Shown: positions 1 to 7,912, numbered from the stretch's first letter. The stretch: 8,901 bases of DNA from Verrucomicrobiota bacterium (GCA_030830145.1 JAURNO010000010.1:1-8901), one strand, 5' to 3'. The notes: generated by a model from the sequence alone, not told the origin. Numbers and translations: made by a program.

Positions 1-819
1 AGAGCTCAACTCCTTTCCCGCTACTCCCTTTTGCTGAGAAGTCAGCTCAAGGGGCTCCACCTCGGGTAATTCAGCCGCAAGTTGCCGCGCCCAGTCTTCC
101 GCCGCCTTGCGACGGGGGGCAAACAATAGAAAGGGTCCCAAGCCCGCACCCAATACACCGGCGACCAACTTCGGCCAATGCCCTCTGACTTTACGACCGC
201 CGAATGGTTTTTTCAAAAGGGCCTCGGCGAAAACTTCTTCGAGAGGAACGGGTCGGCGAAGCTCCGAAACGAGAACGACATCCCGTCCATGCCCCGCCAA
301 CCAATCGGTTACCTCTTGAGGGTTCCCAACGCTCCCGCTCATCAAAAGCAGACGGACACGATTGGGGGCAACGGCCAAAGTAACCTCGTACCCAGGGCCT
401 CTTTGCTCGTCCCCCAACAACTGGTATTCATCCACCACCAGAAGATCGGGGGCGAGATCTTCCGTCATCGATCCTCTTTGGGTTTCAAGCGTTGCCACGA
501 TAACCCGTGAATTCTCCCGGTAGCGCAAATCACCGGTAACCAAACCAACGTCCCACCCTCGTGCCTTCCATTCGCGGAACTTATCGTTCGCCAAGGCCCT
601 GGTGGGAACCGTGTAAACGGCCCGCCCTTTCCAACCGGACTCGAGAAGTTGCTCGAAAACGTAAGTTTTCCCCGCTCCAGTGGGGGCATGCAAGACAACA
701 TCCTTCCCATCTCTTAGAGAGGCAAGGGCTTTGCGCTGCCATGAATCTGGCAACGAGATTCTCTCCCCAAAGCGGTTGCTATTCGTTTGCATTTCTCTGA
801 CTTGCCCATTCCATATCAT
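1..819 (-). CDS. Ski2-like DExH-box superfamily 2 helicase (N-terminal part; C-terminus beyond window)
   Basis: This is the first 273 residues of an ATP-dependent nucleic-acid helicase, running off the left edge. Visible in order are motif I APTGAGKT (residues 45-52), motif Ia PTRALANDK (72-80), a VTGD segment (94-97), motif II DEYQ within VVDEYQLLGDEQRG (130-133), and motif III as MSGSVGN (160-166). An LRRPVPLE stretch (187-194) follows. The LLGD-x-x-RG extension after motif II and the RPVPLE segment are typical of the Ski2/Hel308/Suv3-like branch of SF2, whose members unwind RNA or branched DNA; the substrate here cannot be told. Motif III is usually S-A-T and here reads S-G-S, and motif II has Q where many relatives have H. 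The second RecA domain begins near FAPRRKAAEDWA, but its later motifs are outside the window. The start is uncertain. ATG 819 is taken as the longest reasonable choice and ATG 792 is an alternative. Neither has a clear Shine-Dalgarno. The gene is divergent from folA. Confidence 0.82.
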   Translation of the reverse strand, partial: MIWNGQVREMQTNSNRFGERISLPDSWQRKALASLRDGKDVVLHAPTGAGKTYVFEQLLESGWKGRAVYTVPTRALANDKFREWKARGWDVGLVTGDLRYRENSRVIVATLETQRGSMTEDLAPDLLVVDEYQLLGDEQRGPGYEVTLAVAPNRVRLLLMSGSVGNPQEVTDWLAGHGRDVVLVSELRRPVPLEEVFAEALLKKPFGGRKVRGHWPKLVAGVLGAGLGPFLLFAPRRKAAEDWARQLAAELPEVEPLELTSQQKGVAGKELSS

Positions 820-883
820 ATCGTCCGAATAAATCGATGAAAACCGTTTCCTACAGACAAACAAACAACTTTCTTTTTCTCAG

Positions 884-1357
884 ATGATCAATCTCATTGC
901 AGCCTGCGGACACAACCGGGTAATTGGCAACAAGGGAAAATTACCTTGGAACATAGAAGAGGACTGGAATTATTTTCTCGAGACGACTCAAGATGGCATT
1001 CTCATAATGGGGAGAAGATGTTATGAGGATTTCGAAAAATTCGCTACAGACCGACAGGTCATCGCTCTGAGTCGGAATCCAGAACACACCTTCGCTCGGG
1101 CTCGAAAATCGGGGGCCTTGACCGACGCAATCGAAGTCTGCCGAAAAGAGAAGAAGATTGCATGGATTTGCGGAGGTAGCGAAATCTACGAAGAAGCGAT
1201 TCCCATCGCCGACCGACTCTACCTCACCTTGATTGACGCTCCCTTCGAGGGGGATGTCTTTTTCCCACCTTGGGAAGACACTTTTCGGCACGAACTTTCC
1301 AGTAAAAAGGTTCGTAGCGGGCAATATGAACTGACCTTCCGGGTTTTGGAGAAGTAA
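884..1357 (+). CDS. folA: Dihydrofolate reductase
   Basis: Reduces 7,8-dihydrofolate to tetrahydrofolate with NADPH in the cytoplasm, feeding thymidylate, purine and methionine synthesis. The 157 residues match the usual bacterial length (about 160). The alignment to the E. coli enzyme is nearly gap-free at the start: substrate-loop LPW at 20-22, catalytic Asp27 in NIEED, Phe31, IMGR at 41-44, Arg57 (which in E. coli DHFR binds the folate glutamate) and the nucleotide-binding Gly-Gly at 97-98 (ICGGSEIY). LTLIDAPFEGDVFFP near 114-128 matches the LTxIDAxxEGDxxFP signature. All key residues are present, so it should be active. The start places the N-terminal MINLIAACG strand correctly. No Shine-Dalgarno is visible; the 20 bases before ATG are pyrimidine-rich. 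No thyA is adjacent. A 57-bp gap separates it from lysA in the same direction. Confidence 0.96.
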   Translation: MINLIAACGHNRVIGNKGKLPWNIEEDWNYFLETTQDGILIMGRRCYEDFEKFATDRQVIALSRNPEHTFARARKSGALTDAIEVCRKEKKIAWICGGSEIYEEAIPIADRLYLTLIDAPFEGDVFFPPWEDTFRHELSSKKVRSGQYELTFRVLEK

Positions 1358-1414
1358 CGACAGGCTTGCCTCCGGAACCCGTCATGCTTACCATAGGCTT
1401 TTACACTATCTACA

Positions 1415-2677
1415 ATGGATTCCTTACGATTCTTGACTCCCGACGATCTTGACCAAATCAGGATAGATTTCAGCACGCCGACCTTTGTTTACGATGAGGC
1501 TACGCTTCGAGCGAATGCACGAGCCGTAAAGGAGTTCCCCAATGCCTTCGGCCTCTTTCCGCGCTACGCCATGAAGGCGGCGCCGACTTCGGCTATCGTC
1601 CGGATCCTCAACAGCGAAGGACTCGGCATTGACGCAAGCTCCGGTTTCGAAGTCGAACGGGCGGTCCGGGCGGGCGTGGGTACCGAATCGATCTCCTTGA
1701 GCACGCAGGAACTCCCGGACGAGTTCAGGTACTGGATACAGGATGGGGTCAAGACCAACCTATGCTCCTTGAACCAAATTAAAAAGTTCGGACAATGGGG
1801 ACAAGGTGAACCCGTGGGCCTTCGCTTCAATCCCGGACTTGGTTCAGGGGGAACGAACCGGACGAACGTCGGAGGTCCCTCAAGCAGTTTCGGAATATGG
1901 AAAGATGACCTCGAAGAAGCGAAATCTCTCTGCAAAGAGTACGGGCTGACGGTGGAAAGAATCCACACTCATATCGGATCGGGCTCAGACCCGGAAGTTT
2001 GGAAAAAAGTGGCCTCCATGAGCCTCGACCTTGTGCGGAACTTTAAAGACGTCCACACCCTGAATTTGGGAGGAGGATACAAGGTGGCCAGAATGAGTGA
2101 CGAGCAAGCCACCGACCTTCGGGAAATCGGCGAACCCGTCAAGCAACTCTTCGAGAGTTTCGCTGCAGAAACCGGAAGGAAACTGACCTTGGAAATCGAA
2201 CCAGGAACTTTTCTTTTGGCCAACGCCTGTAGCCTGGTTACGACGGTGCAAGACATCACCTCCACAGGAAGCGAAGGGTATCGCTTTCTTAAATTGAATG
2301 CAGGAATGACCGAGATTCTCCGACCTAGTTTGTATGGTGCGCAACATCCGATTGTCCTGGTCCCCGAGGAGGGTACGAACAAGTTTCGCGAGGAAATGGA
2401 ACAAGTCGTGGTCGGGCACTGTTGCGAGTCCGGTGATTTACTCACCCCGGCCCCCGGAGACGCCGAGAAATTGGCGACCAGAAATTTGCCGAGGGGAGAG
2501 GTCGGAGACTTATGCATAATCGAGGGTGTGGGAGCTTATTGCTCATCCATGGCCGCCAAGAATCACAATTCTTTCCCCGAGGCAGCCGAAGTCCTGCGCA
2601 AGGAAGATGGTTCTCTTTCGTTCATCCGCCAACGCCAGACCTTCGATCAACTGATCGAAAACGAAGTGGCCCCGTGA
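1415..2677 (+). CDS. lysA: Diaminopimelate decarboxylase, E. coli LysA-like
   Basis: A fold-type III PLP decarboxylase expected to convert meso-diaminopimelate to L-lysine, the last step of lysine synthesis. Its length (420 aa) and layout follow E. coli LysA. It has PLP lysine Lys54 in YAMKAA, a [12 protein letters not shown]...GIW block at 139-162 matching NPGxGxGxxxxTNxGG...GIW of the E. coli type, THIGSG at 185-190, and the Gly-rich phosphate loop LGGG at 218-221. LRPSLY at 302-307 (Arg and Tyr that contact substrate in known structures), the dimer-partner motif CESGD at 337-341, and Tyr375 in GAYCSSM complete the site. Two positions are odd: the EPGR motif reads EPGT (262-265), and the NSRP near the C-terminus reads NSFP (385-388), so two usual arginines are missing. 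The C-terminus ([10 protein letters not shown]) resembles the IRRRQT end of E. coli LysA. No Shine-Dalgarno is seen before ATG 1415. The stop codon overlaps the start of the next gene. A related decarboxylase with a shifted substrate is possible but less likely. Confidence 0.86.
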   Translation: MDSLRFLTPDDLDQIRIDFSTPTFVYDEATLRANARAVKEFPNAFGLFPRYAMKAAPTSAIVRILNSEGLGIDASSGFEVERAVRAGVGTESISLSTQELPDEFRYWIQDGVKTNLCSLNQIKKFGQWGQGEPVGLRFNPGLGSGGTNRTNVGGPSSSFGIWKDDLEEAKSLCKEYGLTVERIHTHIGSGSDPEVWKKVASMSLDLVRNFKDVHTLNLGGGYKVARMSDEQATDLREIGEPVKQLFESFAAETGRKLTLEIEPGTFLLANACSLVTTVQDITSTGSEGYRFLKLNAGMTEILRPSLYGAQHPIVLVPEEGTNKFREEMEQVVVGHCCESGDLLTPAPGDAEKLATRNLPRGEVGDLCIIEGVGAYCSSMAAKNHNSFPEAAEVLRKEDGSLSFIRQRQTFDQLIENEVAP

Positions 2678-4182
2678 GAACTTCGGGCTTGGGTCGGTTT
2701 GCCCTCGGTCAACCGATGCCCAATCGGGATCATGCCGTCTGCGTGAGTCTGCCCACTTATCGGGATTTGATTGGCTATGAGGAAAAAGATCCCGCCGTTT
2801 ACGATTCCATGCGCTCGGGTTATCCCCGCTTCGTCCGACATCATCTGATAAGTAAATTGATCCGCTTCCTGGATTCCTCGGAGCCCGAAAAACAATGGGA
2901 TCGTTTTCTTTTTTCCGACCATCAATCCTGCCGTGAAGCGATCACGCACTATGCCATAAACAAATACAAGATAATGGAGCATGGGGGATTCACCTCGCTC
3001 CAGGTAGTAAGAGGAAGCGAAGACGCCGGATCAATTGGCGCCTTCCTCCAGCATACGGGGTGCGGCATCTCTTCCCGCCAAGCTGAAAACCACCTGTTTG
3101 AAATCGGGGAATTGGAAAAACGCGAGACCCTTTCGCAAAACGAAGATCCGGCCCGGAAGGTCAAGCGAGTCATAGCCAAGGCTCATGGTCCGCAAGTGTC
3201 CGAGAACGACGTGCTGTTGGGCTCATCGGGGGCCAATGCCTTCTACTCTTTCTTTCGGACTGCTTGCGAAGATTCGCGGGCCAAGGGAAAGAGCGTGTGG
3301 ATCCGTCTTGGTTGGCTCTACCTGGACACGATCGAAGTCATGAACCTTCTAGCCGGAGATGAGGAGCGCATCATTGCACTCGATCACTTGGACGACTTTG
3401 GAAAACTAGGCGAAATCTTCGAAGAGCATGGTGAGAAAATCGCCGGAGTGGTAACGGAATTCCCAACCAACCCACTCCTGCACGCATGCGAGTTGGAGAG
3501 GGTCAGGGACCTCTGCCAAAAAGCGAACGCTCTTCTGGTTATCGATCCGACCATGACATCCCCAAAGAACGCAAAGGTATCGGGGCTCGCCGACGTCGTG
3601 GTCAACAGTTTGACCAAGTATGCCGGGTCCGAGGGGGACGTAATGATGGGAAGCCTGGCCTTCCCCAAAAGTTCCGCGTTGGGACGTGAATTATTCCAAA
3701 AAACGTCAGAGCTCATATGCCCGCCCTTCTTGCGGGATCTTCTTCGGATGGCCGAGCAGATATCGAACTACGAAAATTTCATCGATCGAACCAATCTATC
3801 CCTGATCAAGGTCGCAGAGTTTTTGGAATCCCACCCGAAAGTGGGCAAGGTCTATTGGGCTTACCAGTCTGCCAACAACAAAAACTTCCAAAAGCAAGCC
3901 GGCTCTGACCGACCGGGGTGCGTAGCGAGCTTTGAGATAAAGGGTGCCTTCCAGACTTTTTACGACCGTCTCGAAATGCTCAAAAGTCCAAGCTTCGGAA
4001 CCCACTTTTCCATTTGTTGTCCCTATGTGTATTTAGCGCACTACAACATGCTAAAAACCGTTGAAGGAAGAAAAGCATTGGCCAATGCAAAGCTTTCTCC
4101 GAGTCTTCTCAGGCTTTCGGTTGGGAGCGAGGACCCAGACCTGATCATAGAAACTCTCAAGGATGCCCTTCGGGCAATCTGA
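2674..4182 (+). CDS. Cystathionine gamma-synthase-like PLP enzyme of the fungal STR2 type
   Basis: A Cys/Met-metabolism PLP-dependent enzyme (fold type I) of 502 aa, much longer than bacterial MetB (about 390 aa). The extra N-terminal region carries HAVCVSLPT (20-28), IGYEEKDP (33-40) and SGYPRF (48-53). I recognise this arrangement from fungal cystathionine gamma-synthases (yeast STR2, Neurospora met-7). The catalytic domain shows a phosphate-cup [10 protein letters not shown] (184-193), TEFPTNPLL (261-269), the pyridine-nitrogen Asp291 in VIDPT, and the PLP lysine Lys315 in [17 protein letters not shown]. The family joins an activated homoserine ester with cysteine to give cystathionine, so a role in methionine synthesis is likely, but the substrate is not proven. 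The frame is open back to 2512. I chose GTG 2674 because it forms a GTGA overlap with the lysA stop and keeps the conserved LGQPMP...HAV block; ATG 2716 would cut into it. No Shine-Dalgarno is seen, so translational coupling to lysA is likely. The gene is convergent with the phosphofructokinase. Confidence 0.78.
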   Translation: MRTSGLGRFALGQPMPNRDHAVCVSLPTYRDLIGYEEKDPAVYDSMRSGYPRFVRHHLISKLIRFLDSSEPEKQWDRFLFSDHQSCREAITHYAINKYKIMEHGGFTSLQVVRGSEDAGSIGAFLQHTGCGISSRQAENHLFEIGELEKRETLSQNEDPARKVKRVIAKAHGPQVSENDVLLGSSGANAFYSFFRTACEDSRAKGKSVWIRLGWLYLDTIEVMNLLAGDEERIIALDHLDDFGKLGEIFEEHGEKIAGVVTEFPTNPLLHACELERVRDLCQKANALLVIDPTMTSPKNAKVSGLADVVVNSLTKYAGSEGDVMMGSLAFPKSSALGRELFQKTSELICPPFLRDLLRMAEQISNYENFIDRTNLSLIKVAEFLESHPKVGKVYWAYQSANNKNFQKQAGSDRPGCVASFEIKGAFQTFYDRLEMLKSPSFGTHFSICCPYVYLAHYNMLKTVEGRKALANAKLSPSLLRLSVGSEDPDLIIETLKDALRAI

Positions 4183-4215
4183 AGAGGAAGGTAAAACGAA
4201 AAAAATTCGTATTGC

Positions 4216-5478
4216 TTATTCGAATTCGTGAGGATCCAAGACCTTGCGAATGCGCTTCTTGGAAAGACGGACGAACGATGGAACACCGTTTTCGTAAGGG
4301 ACTTCGACTTCTCCTTGGATGAGCGGTTGGCAATACTTGATGAACTTCGCGGACATACTCACCCCGTCTTCCGAGATCCAATCGGCTGGAATCTCCTTCA
4401 CTCCGTTGGCAATTTCGGAAAGATCGGCCAAGCCGGTCTCACACTGATAATTTTCACCCTCTGCACGGACGAGTATGACCATCTTGTCGGTTTCACCGGC
4501 AATAGCAGCTTTCACCGCGGCTTGACCGGCCATGAAGGCTTCGTCGTTATCAGTTTGAGAAGAGCAATGAGCCGCAGCCCGTTGTCCAGTTCCAAGTTTG
4601 GAAGAGCGAGCCTTGACGGCTAGGTTTTCCTCAACCAAACCGGCCAAATAATCGCCAACGCCACCAAGTTGCTGATGTCCGAATGCATCCTGACTGTTGG
4701 CGCTGTTGGCAACATAGTTTCCGTCCTTGTCAAGCAAGCCTTCTCCGACCACGACCAAACAGTATTTGTTCTTTTTGAGGACGCCTTGCACGTCTTCGAC
4801 GAACTTTTCCTTCGAGAAGGGAAGTTCCGGCAAATAAATCAAGTGAGGAGCGTCATGCGGATTTTCTCGACCTTTGGCCAAAGTCGTACCTGCGGCAATC
4901 CAACCGGCGTTGCGACCCATTACTTCAATAATCGACACGAGATCGTGCTGCCCCATGGCCTCATGATCAAGGGCCGTTTCCTTTACGACGGAACTTATGT
5001 ACTTAACGACACTTCCGTATCCTGGGCAATGATCCGTGGTGACCAAGTCGTTGTCGATCGTCTTGGGTACACCAATGACCCGAAGTTGGTAATTTTTTTT
5101 CTGGGCGAGTTTTGAAATTTTGTCAGCGGTATCTTGCGAGTCGTTTCCACCGGCATAAAAGAAATAACGGATGTTGTGAGCTTCGAAAACCTCGATGATT
5201 CGTTCGTAGTCTTGATCCCGCTTGAGCTTGAAACGGCATGTCCCCAATGCAGAAGCGGGCGTGTGGCGAAGTCCTCGAATGTTTTGCTGGGACTCCTCGG
5301 CCAAATCAATCAGGTCTTCCTTAAGTATCCCAAGGACGCCATTCATCCCTCCGTATATCTCCTCGATACATGGATGGTTAAGCGCTTCCGAAACCACTCC
5401 GGCAACACTTGCATTAATAACGGCTGTAGGCCCCCCGGATTGGGCGACCAAACAATTTCCTATCAGTTCCTCTGCCAT
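4216..5478 (-). CDS. pfp: 6-phosphofructokinase, probably pyrophosphate-dependent
   Basis: Phosphorylates fructose 6-phosphate to fructose 1,6-bisphosphate in glycolysis. The PPi-using type works near equilibrium and can also serve gluconeogenesis. The 420-residue product has the N-terminal nucleotide or PPi site SGGPTAVINA (14-23), YGGMNGVLG (42-50), GGNDSQDT (110-117), the catalytic PKTIDND (138-144, base Asp142) and MGRNAGWIA (187-195). In ATP enzymes the two diagnostic spots are a Gly after GGD and a Gly before TIDND. Here they are Asp (GGND) and Lys (PKTIDND), which is the known signature of PPi dependence, so PPi is the expected donor. The metal-site Asp of the usual GGD is Asn, which I also recall from related PPi-type enzymes. 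The start codon ATG 5478 has no Shine-Dalgarno. A run of eight A residues lies in codons 127-129 (coding strand). It lies about 100 bp downstream of purB on the same strand and may have its own promoter. Confidence 0.92.
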   Translation of the reverse strand: MAEELIGNCLVAQSGGPTAVINASVAGVVSEALNHPCIEEIYGGMNGVLGILKEDLIDLAEESQQNIRGLRHTPASALGTCRFKLKRDQDYERIIEVFEAHNIRYFFYAGGNDSQDTADKISKLAQKKNYQLRVIGVPKTIDNDLVTTDHCPGYGSVVKYISSVVKETALDHEAMGQHDLVSIIEVMGRNAGWIAAGTTLAKGRENPHDAPHLIYLPELPFSKEKFVEDVQGVLKKNKYCLVVVGEGLLDKDGNYVANSANSQDAFGHQQLGGVGDYLAGLVEENLAVKARSSKLGTGQRAAAHCSSQTDNDEAFMAGQAAVKAAIAGETDKMVILVRAEGENYQCETGLADLSEIANGVKEIPADWISEDGVSMSAKFIKYCQPLIQGEVEVPYENGVPSFVRLSKKRIRKVLDPHEFE

Positions 5479-5544
5479 AGCTTAAAGTTCAAATAACGAA
5501 AAAAGTTTCATCCCACAGACGAACCCCGACAATGGCAATCGCAA

Positions 5545-5567
5545 AATCCGAACAATGACGAACAAAG
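5545..5567. repeat. Short direct repeat CGAACAA in the purB-pfp gap
   Basis: CGAACAA occurs at 5549-5555 and again at 5559-5565, a period of exactly 10 bp. A further GACGAAC at 5518-5524 matches GACGAAC at 5557-5563. All copies lie in the 104-bp gap upstream of the phosphofructokinase, about 40 to 90 bp before its start codon. Same-face spacing is what a bound regulator would need, but the unit is short and could be chance. No convincing promoter hexamers were found in this gap. Confidence 0.25.
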
Positions 5568-5582
5568 AAGTCGAAAATGGAC

Positions 5583-7019
5583 TTAAAGGATGACGGGAGG
5601 ACTATATTCCTTCGACGCGGGATATCTTTCGCCCCAGTTTCGGGCCCGTTCGACGAATTGGTCTACCTGAGCTTCGGCCGCTCCGACTCTTTTTTCTCCT
5701 TCCTTGATCAAGTGCCCGATAGCTTGTGCCTTTAGTCCAATCCTCTTGTCCTTGGCCAAACGTGCCGGAAGGTCGTTTTCCTTTACCTTGCCTGAGCGCA
5801 AATCTTTCACCGTAGCCAAGGCATGCTCCTTGATTGCCGCGTGAGCGTCTTCCCTGCCGGCACCTCCCTTGACTGCTTCCATCATAAAAGTAGTTGAGAG
5901 CAAAAAGGGAAGATAGCGGTGAGACTCTCCCTTGATCACATCGGGAAAAACTTCCATTTGAGAAAGCACGGTCAGAAAGGTGTCCAATAGTCCGGCAAAG
6001 GCAAAAAAGGCATCGGGAAGGGCGACCCTCCTCACCACGGAGCAAGAAACGTCTCCCTCGTTCCACTGGTCACCGGAGAGAGCTGAAATCATCGCCAAAT
6101 GACCGTTAAGGATGGCATGAAAACCATTGATCCGTTCACAACTTCTGCTGTTCATCTTATGAGGCATCGCGGATGAACCTGTTTGTCCCTTGGCGAAACC
6201 TTCGCCGAGCAGCTCGTGTCCGGCCATTATACGCAAAGTCTTGGCAAAACTGGCAGGGGCAGCGGAAAGTTGCACGAGCACCGAAATAACTTCGAAATCA
6301 AGGCTTCTTGGATAAACCTGACCGATGCTTTCCCAATTTGCAGGAGCTCCGAGGTGGGTCATCACTTTTTTGTCCAATTGCTCCGCTTGGGCGACATCGC
6401 CCAGGAGCGTAATCTGATCCAATCGGGTGCCCACCGCTCCCTTGAGCCCGCGATAAGGATAGGTCGCGCAGAGTCGGGAAAGAGAATCCAAAGCCCGCTC
6501 GAGTTCCTCCCCCCAATTGGCCATTCTCTTGCCCAGCGTGGTGAGTTGAGCCGGAACATTGTGAGGCCGGGCCGTCAATTGCAGTTTTTTGTATTGCTCG
6601 GCTTTATCGGCCAAAGCAAGAAGGGCGGCGATCCCTTTTTCCAAAACGATGCCGAGGGAACGATGGATCTGCAATTGCTCGACGTTTTCAGTGAGATCTC
6701 GACTCGTCATTCCTTTGTGGGCGTGTTGGTGGCCCGCCTTCTCGGCGAACTCCTCGAGGCGTGCCTTGACGTCGTGCTTCGTTACTTCCTCTCGGCGACG
6801 GATGGATTCGAGGTCTATGATACCCTTCGCTTTTTCGGAGGCCTCGATGTCTTCGGCTGAGATGTCGATGCCGAGTTCGCGTTGCGCTTTCATTACGGCG
6901 ATCCAGAATTCTCTCTCCATGATGACTTTGCCAGTTGCGGACCAAAGGTTCTTCATTGCAGGAGAGGCGTATCTTTCAGCCAAAACGTTGGGTATGTCGG
7001 TAGTCATTGCATTTGCCAT
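5583..7019 (-). CDS. purB: Adenylosuccinate lyase
   Basis: Cleaves adenylosuccinate to AMP and SAICAR to AICAR, each releasing fumarate, in purine synthesis. It is cytoplasmic and homotetrameric in the family. The 478-residue product carries the fumarase/aspartase superfamily signature GSSAMPHKMN at 281-290 (flexible catalytic-serine loop), the GMTSRDLTENVEQ segment at 103-115 (first conserved region), and TARPHNVPAQ at 149-158 with the likely general-acid His153. The EVTKHDVKARLEEF...HKGMTSRDLTENVEQLQ region closely resembles the long actinobacterial PurB type (about 475-480 aa) rather than the E. coli (456) or B. subtilis (431) forms. The ATG at 7019 directly follows the TGA of ispH (TGAATG), so the two genes are very likely one transcript with coupled translation. 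An ATG at codon 5 is an alternative start. No Shine-Dalgarno is visible. Confidence 0.96.
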   Translation of the reverse strand: MANAMTTDIPNVLAERYASPAMKNLWSATGKVIMEREFWIAVMKAQRELGIDISAEDIEASEKAKGIIDLESIRRREEVTKHDVKARLEEFAEKAGHQHAHKGMTSRDLTENVEQLQIHRSLGIVLEKGIAALLALADKAEQYKKLQLTARPHNVPAQLTTLGKRMANWGEELERALDSLSRLCATYPYRGLKGAVGTRLDQITLLGDVAQAEQLDKKVMTHLGAPANWESIGQVYPRSLDFEVISVLVQLSAAPASFAKTLRIMAGHELLGEGFAKGQTGSSAMPHKMNSRSCERINGFHAILNGHLAMISALSGDQWNEGDVSCSVVRRVALPDAFFAFAGLLDTFLTVLSQMEVFPDVIKGESHRYLPFLLSTTFMMEAVKGGAGREDAHAAIKEHALATVKDLRSGKVKENDLPARLAKDKRIGLKAQAIGHLIKEGEKRVGAAEAQVDQFVERARNWGERYPASKEYSPPVIL

Positions 7020-7889
7020 TCAAAAAGATTCAAGCCGCTCGCAAACCGAGCGAATGATAAATTCCGGGGTCGAGGCTCCCGCCGTAACCCCGACGAGAGA
7101 GAAAGAGGAAAAGGATTCAACGTCTAGATCGTCGGCTGTTTCAACGTGAAAAGTCGGGCGATCGTTGGCCGCCGCAAGTTTGGCCAATTTTTTGGTATTG
7201 GCCGAGTGCTTTCCGCCAATCACGACGATGGCCTCCGCCCCTTGATTGACGAGCGACACAAGATCGGATTGTCTCTCCTTGGTGGCACCACAAATGGTGT
7301 CGAAAACAAGTAAGCCGGGATATTTTTCCACAAGAATAGCCGAAAGATTTTGAAACTCGTGGGTGAACATAGTGGATTGAGAAACCATCGCAACTCCCCC
7401 TTCAAAAGATGGTAGTAACTCAAGGTCGGCTTCGTTTGCGACCACGTGGCCTCGCCCGTCGGCATACCCCAAAAGCCCGATGACCTCAGGATGCTCACGA
7501 TCACCGAAAATCACGATGTCGTACCCTTTTTTGGCATGAAGTTTGACTTTGCCTGCAATGATTCCGACATCCGGACAGGTACCATCCCGAAAAGGAAGCC
7601 CAAGTTCCTTGAGATATTTTCTTCGTTGAGGTGAAATTCCATGAGCCCGTACAACCACGACCGATTCCTTGTCCTCTTCATCGGGAAGCGAAAGATCTTC
7701 CTTGCTTTGATAGTCCCCCACCTCCCGTATGTCTTCACCGCTCAAAGCATTCATCATCTGCTTGTTGTGAATCAAAGGACCATCCGTGTAGACCGTGCGC
7801 TCTCCACCGCGCGCCTCCTCTCTGGCTACCTGAATCGCGCGCTCAACCCCCCAGCAGAAGCCGGCGCTTTTGGCTCTTATGACTTTCAT
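7020..7889 (-). CDS. ispH: 4-hydroxy-3-methylbut-2-enyl diphosphate reductase (IspH/LytB)
   Basis: A [4Fe-4S] enzyme that reduces HMBPP to isopentenyl and dimethylallyl diphosphate, the last step of the MEP isoprenoid pathway. The three cluster cysteines are Cys12 (AGFCWGV), Cys105 (GTCPDV) and Cys200 (TICGATKERQ). Substrate-site residues are His41 (GPLIHN), His83 (RAHG), His133 and Glu135 (HPEVIG), Ser229 and Asn231 (KHSANT) and Ser273 (GVTAGASTP). The frame is open to an ATG at 7931, but ATG 7889 is preferred. It has a strong Shine-Dalgarno (AAGGTGA, 8 bases upstream), it puts the first cysteine at position 12 exactly as in E. coli IspH, and it gives the normal length of 289 aa. The gene is followed without a gap by purB and is divergent from the methyltransferase gene. 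A palindrome lies just upstream. Confidence 0.97.
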   Translation of the reverse strand: MKVIRAKSAGFCWGVERAIQVAREEARGGERTVYTDGPLIHNKQMMNALSGEDIREVGDYQSKEDLSLPDEEDKESVVVVRAHGISPQRRKYLKELGLPFRDGTCPDVGIIAGKVKLHAKKGYDIVIFGDREHPEVIGLLGYADGRGHVVANEADLELLPSFEGGVAMVSQSTMFTHEFQNLSAILVEKYPGLLVFDTICGATKERQSDLVSLVNQGAEAIVVIGGKHSANTKKLAKLAAANDRPTFHVETADDLDVESFSSFSLVGVTAGASTPEFIIRSVCERLESF

Positions 7890-7897
7890 GATTGAAC

Positions 7898-7904
7898 TCA
7901 CCTT
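7898..7904 (-). promoter_or_regulatory. Shine-Dalgarno sequence of ispH
   Basis: On the minus strand this reads AAGGTGA, including AGGTGA, an exact match to the canonical anti-Shine-Dalgarno complement, with 8 bases to ATG 7889. It decides the ispH start against the longer in-frame ATG at 7931. It is the only strong Shine-Dalgarno among the nine starts examined in the window. Confidence 0.8.
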
Positions 7905-7912
7905 CCTACAGC

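Noticed and set aside
1388..1416. TTACCA-N17-TACAAT as a promoter for lysA
   Set aside because: The -10 element would overlap the lysA ATG, so transcription would begin inside the gene unless a later TTG start is used. Chance is more likely.
1969..2517. A 182-codon open frame on the minus strand within lysA
   Set aside because: It is antisense to conserved LysA motifs and rich in Ser, Pro and Arg, typical of shadow translation.
2512..2673. Upstream extension of the PLP enzyme to ATG 2512
   Set aside because: This would overlap lysA by 166 bp, and the added residues show no family resemblance. GTG 2674 keeps the conserved block and gives a normal stop-start overlap.
4164..4210. Hairpins TGCCC-TTC-GGGCA (4164-4176) and ACGAA-AAAAA-TTCGT (4196-4210) as a terminator between the convergent genes
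   Set aside because: The first lies inside the coding end and lacks a T tract; the second has only a 5-bp A/T-rich stem. Neither is strong enough to call a terminator.
6183..6860. A 225-codon open frame on the plus strand within purB
   Set aside because: It is antisense to a fully convincing purB, with low-complexity composition and no family resemblance.
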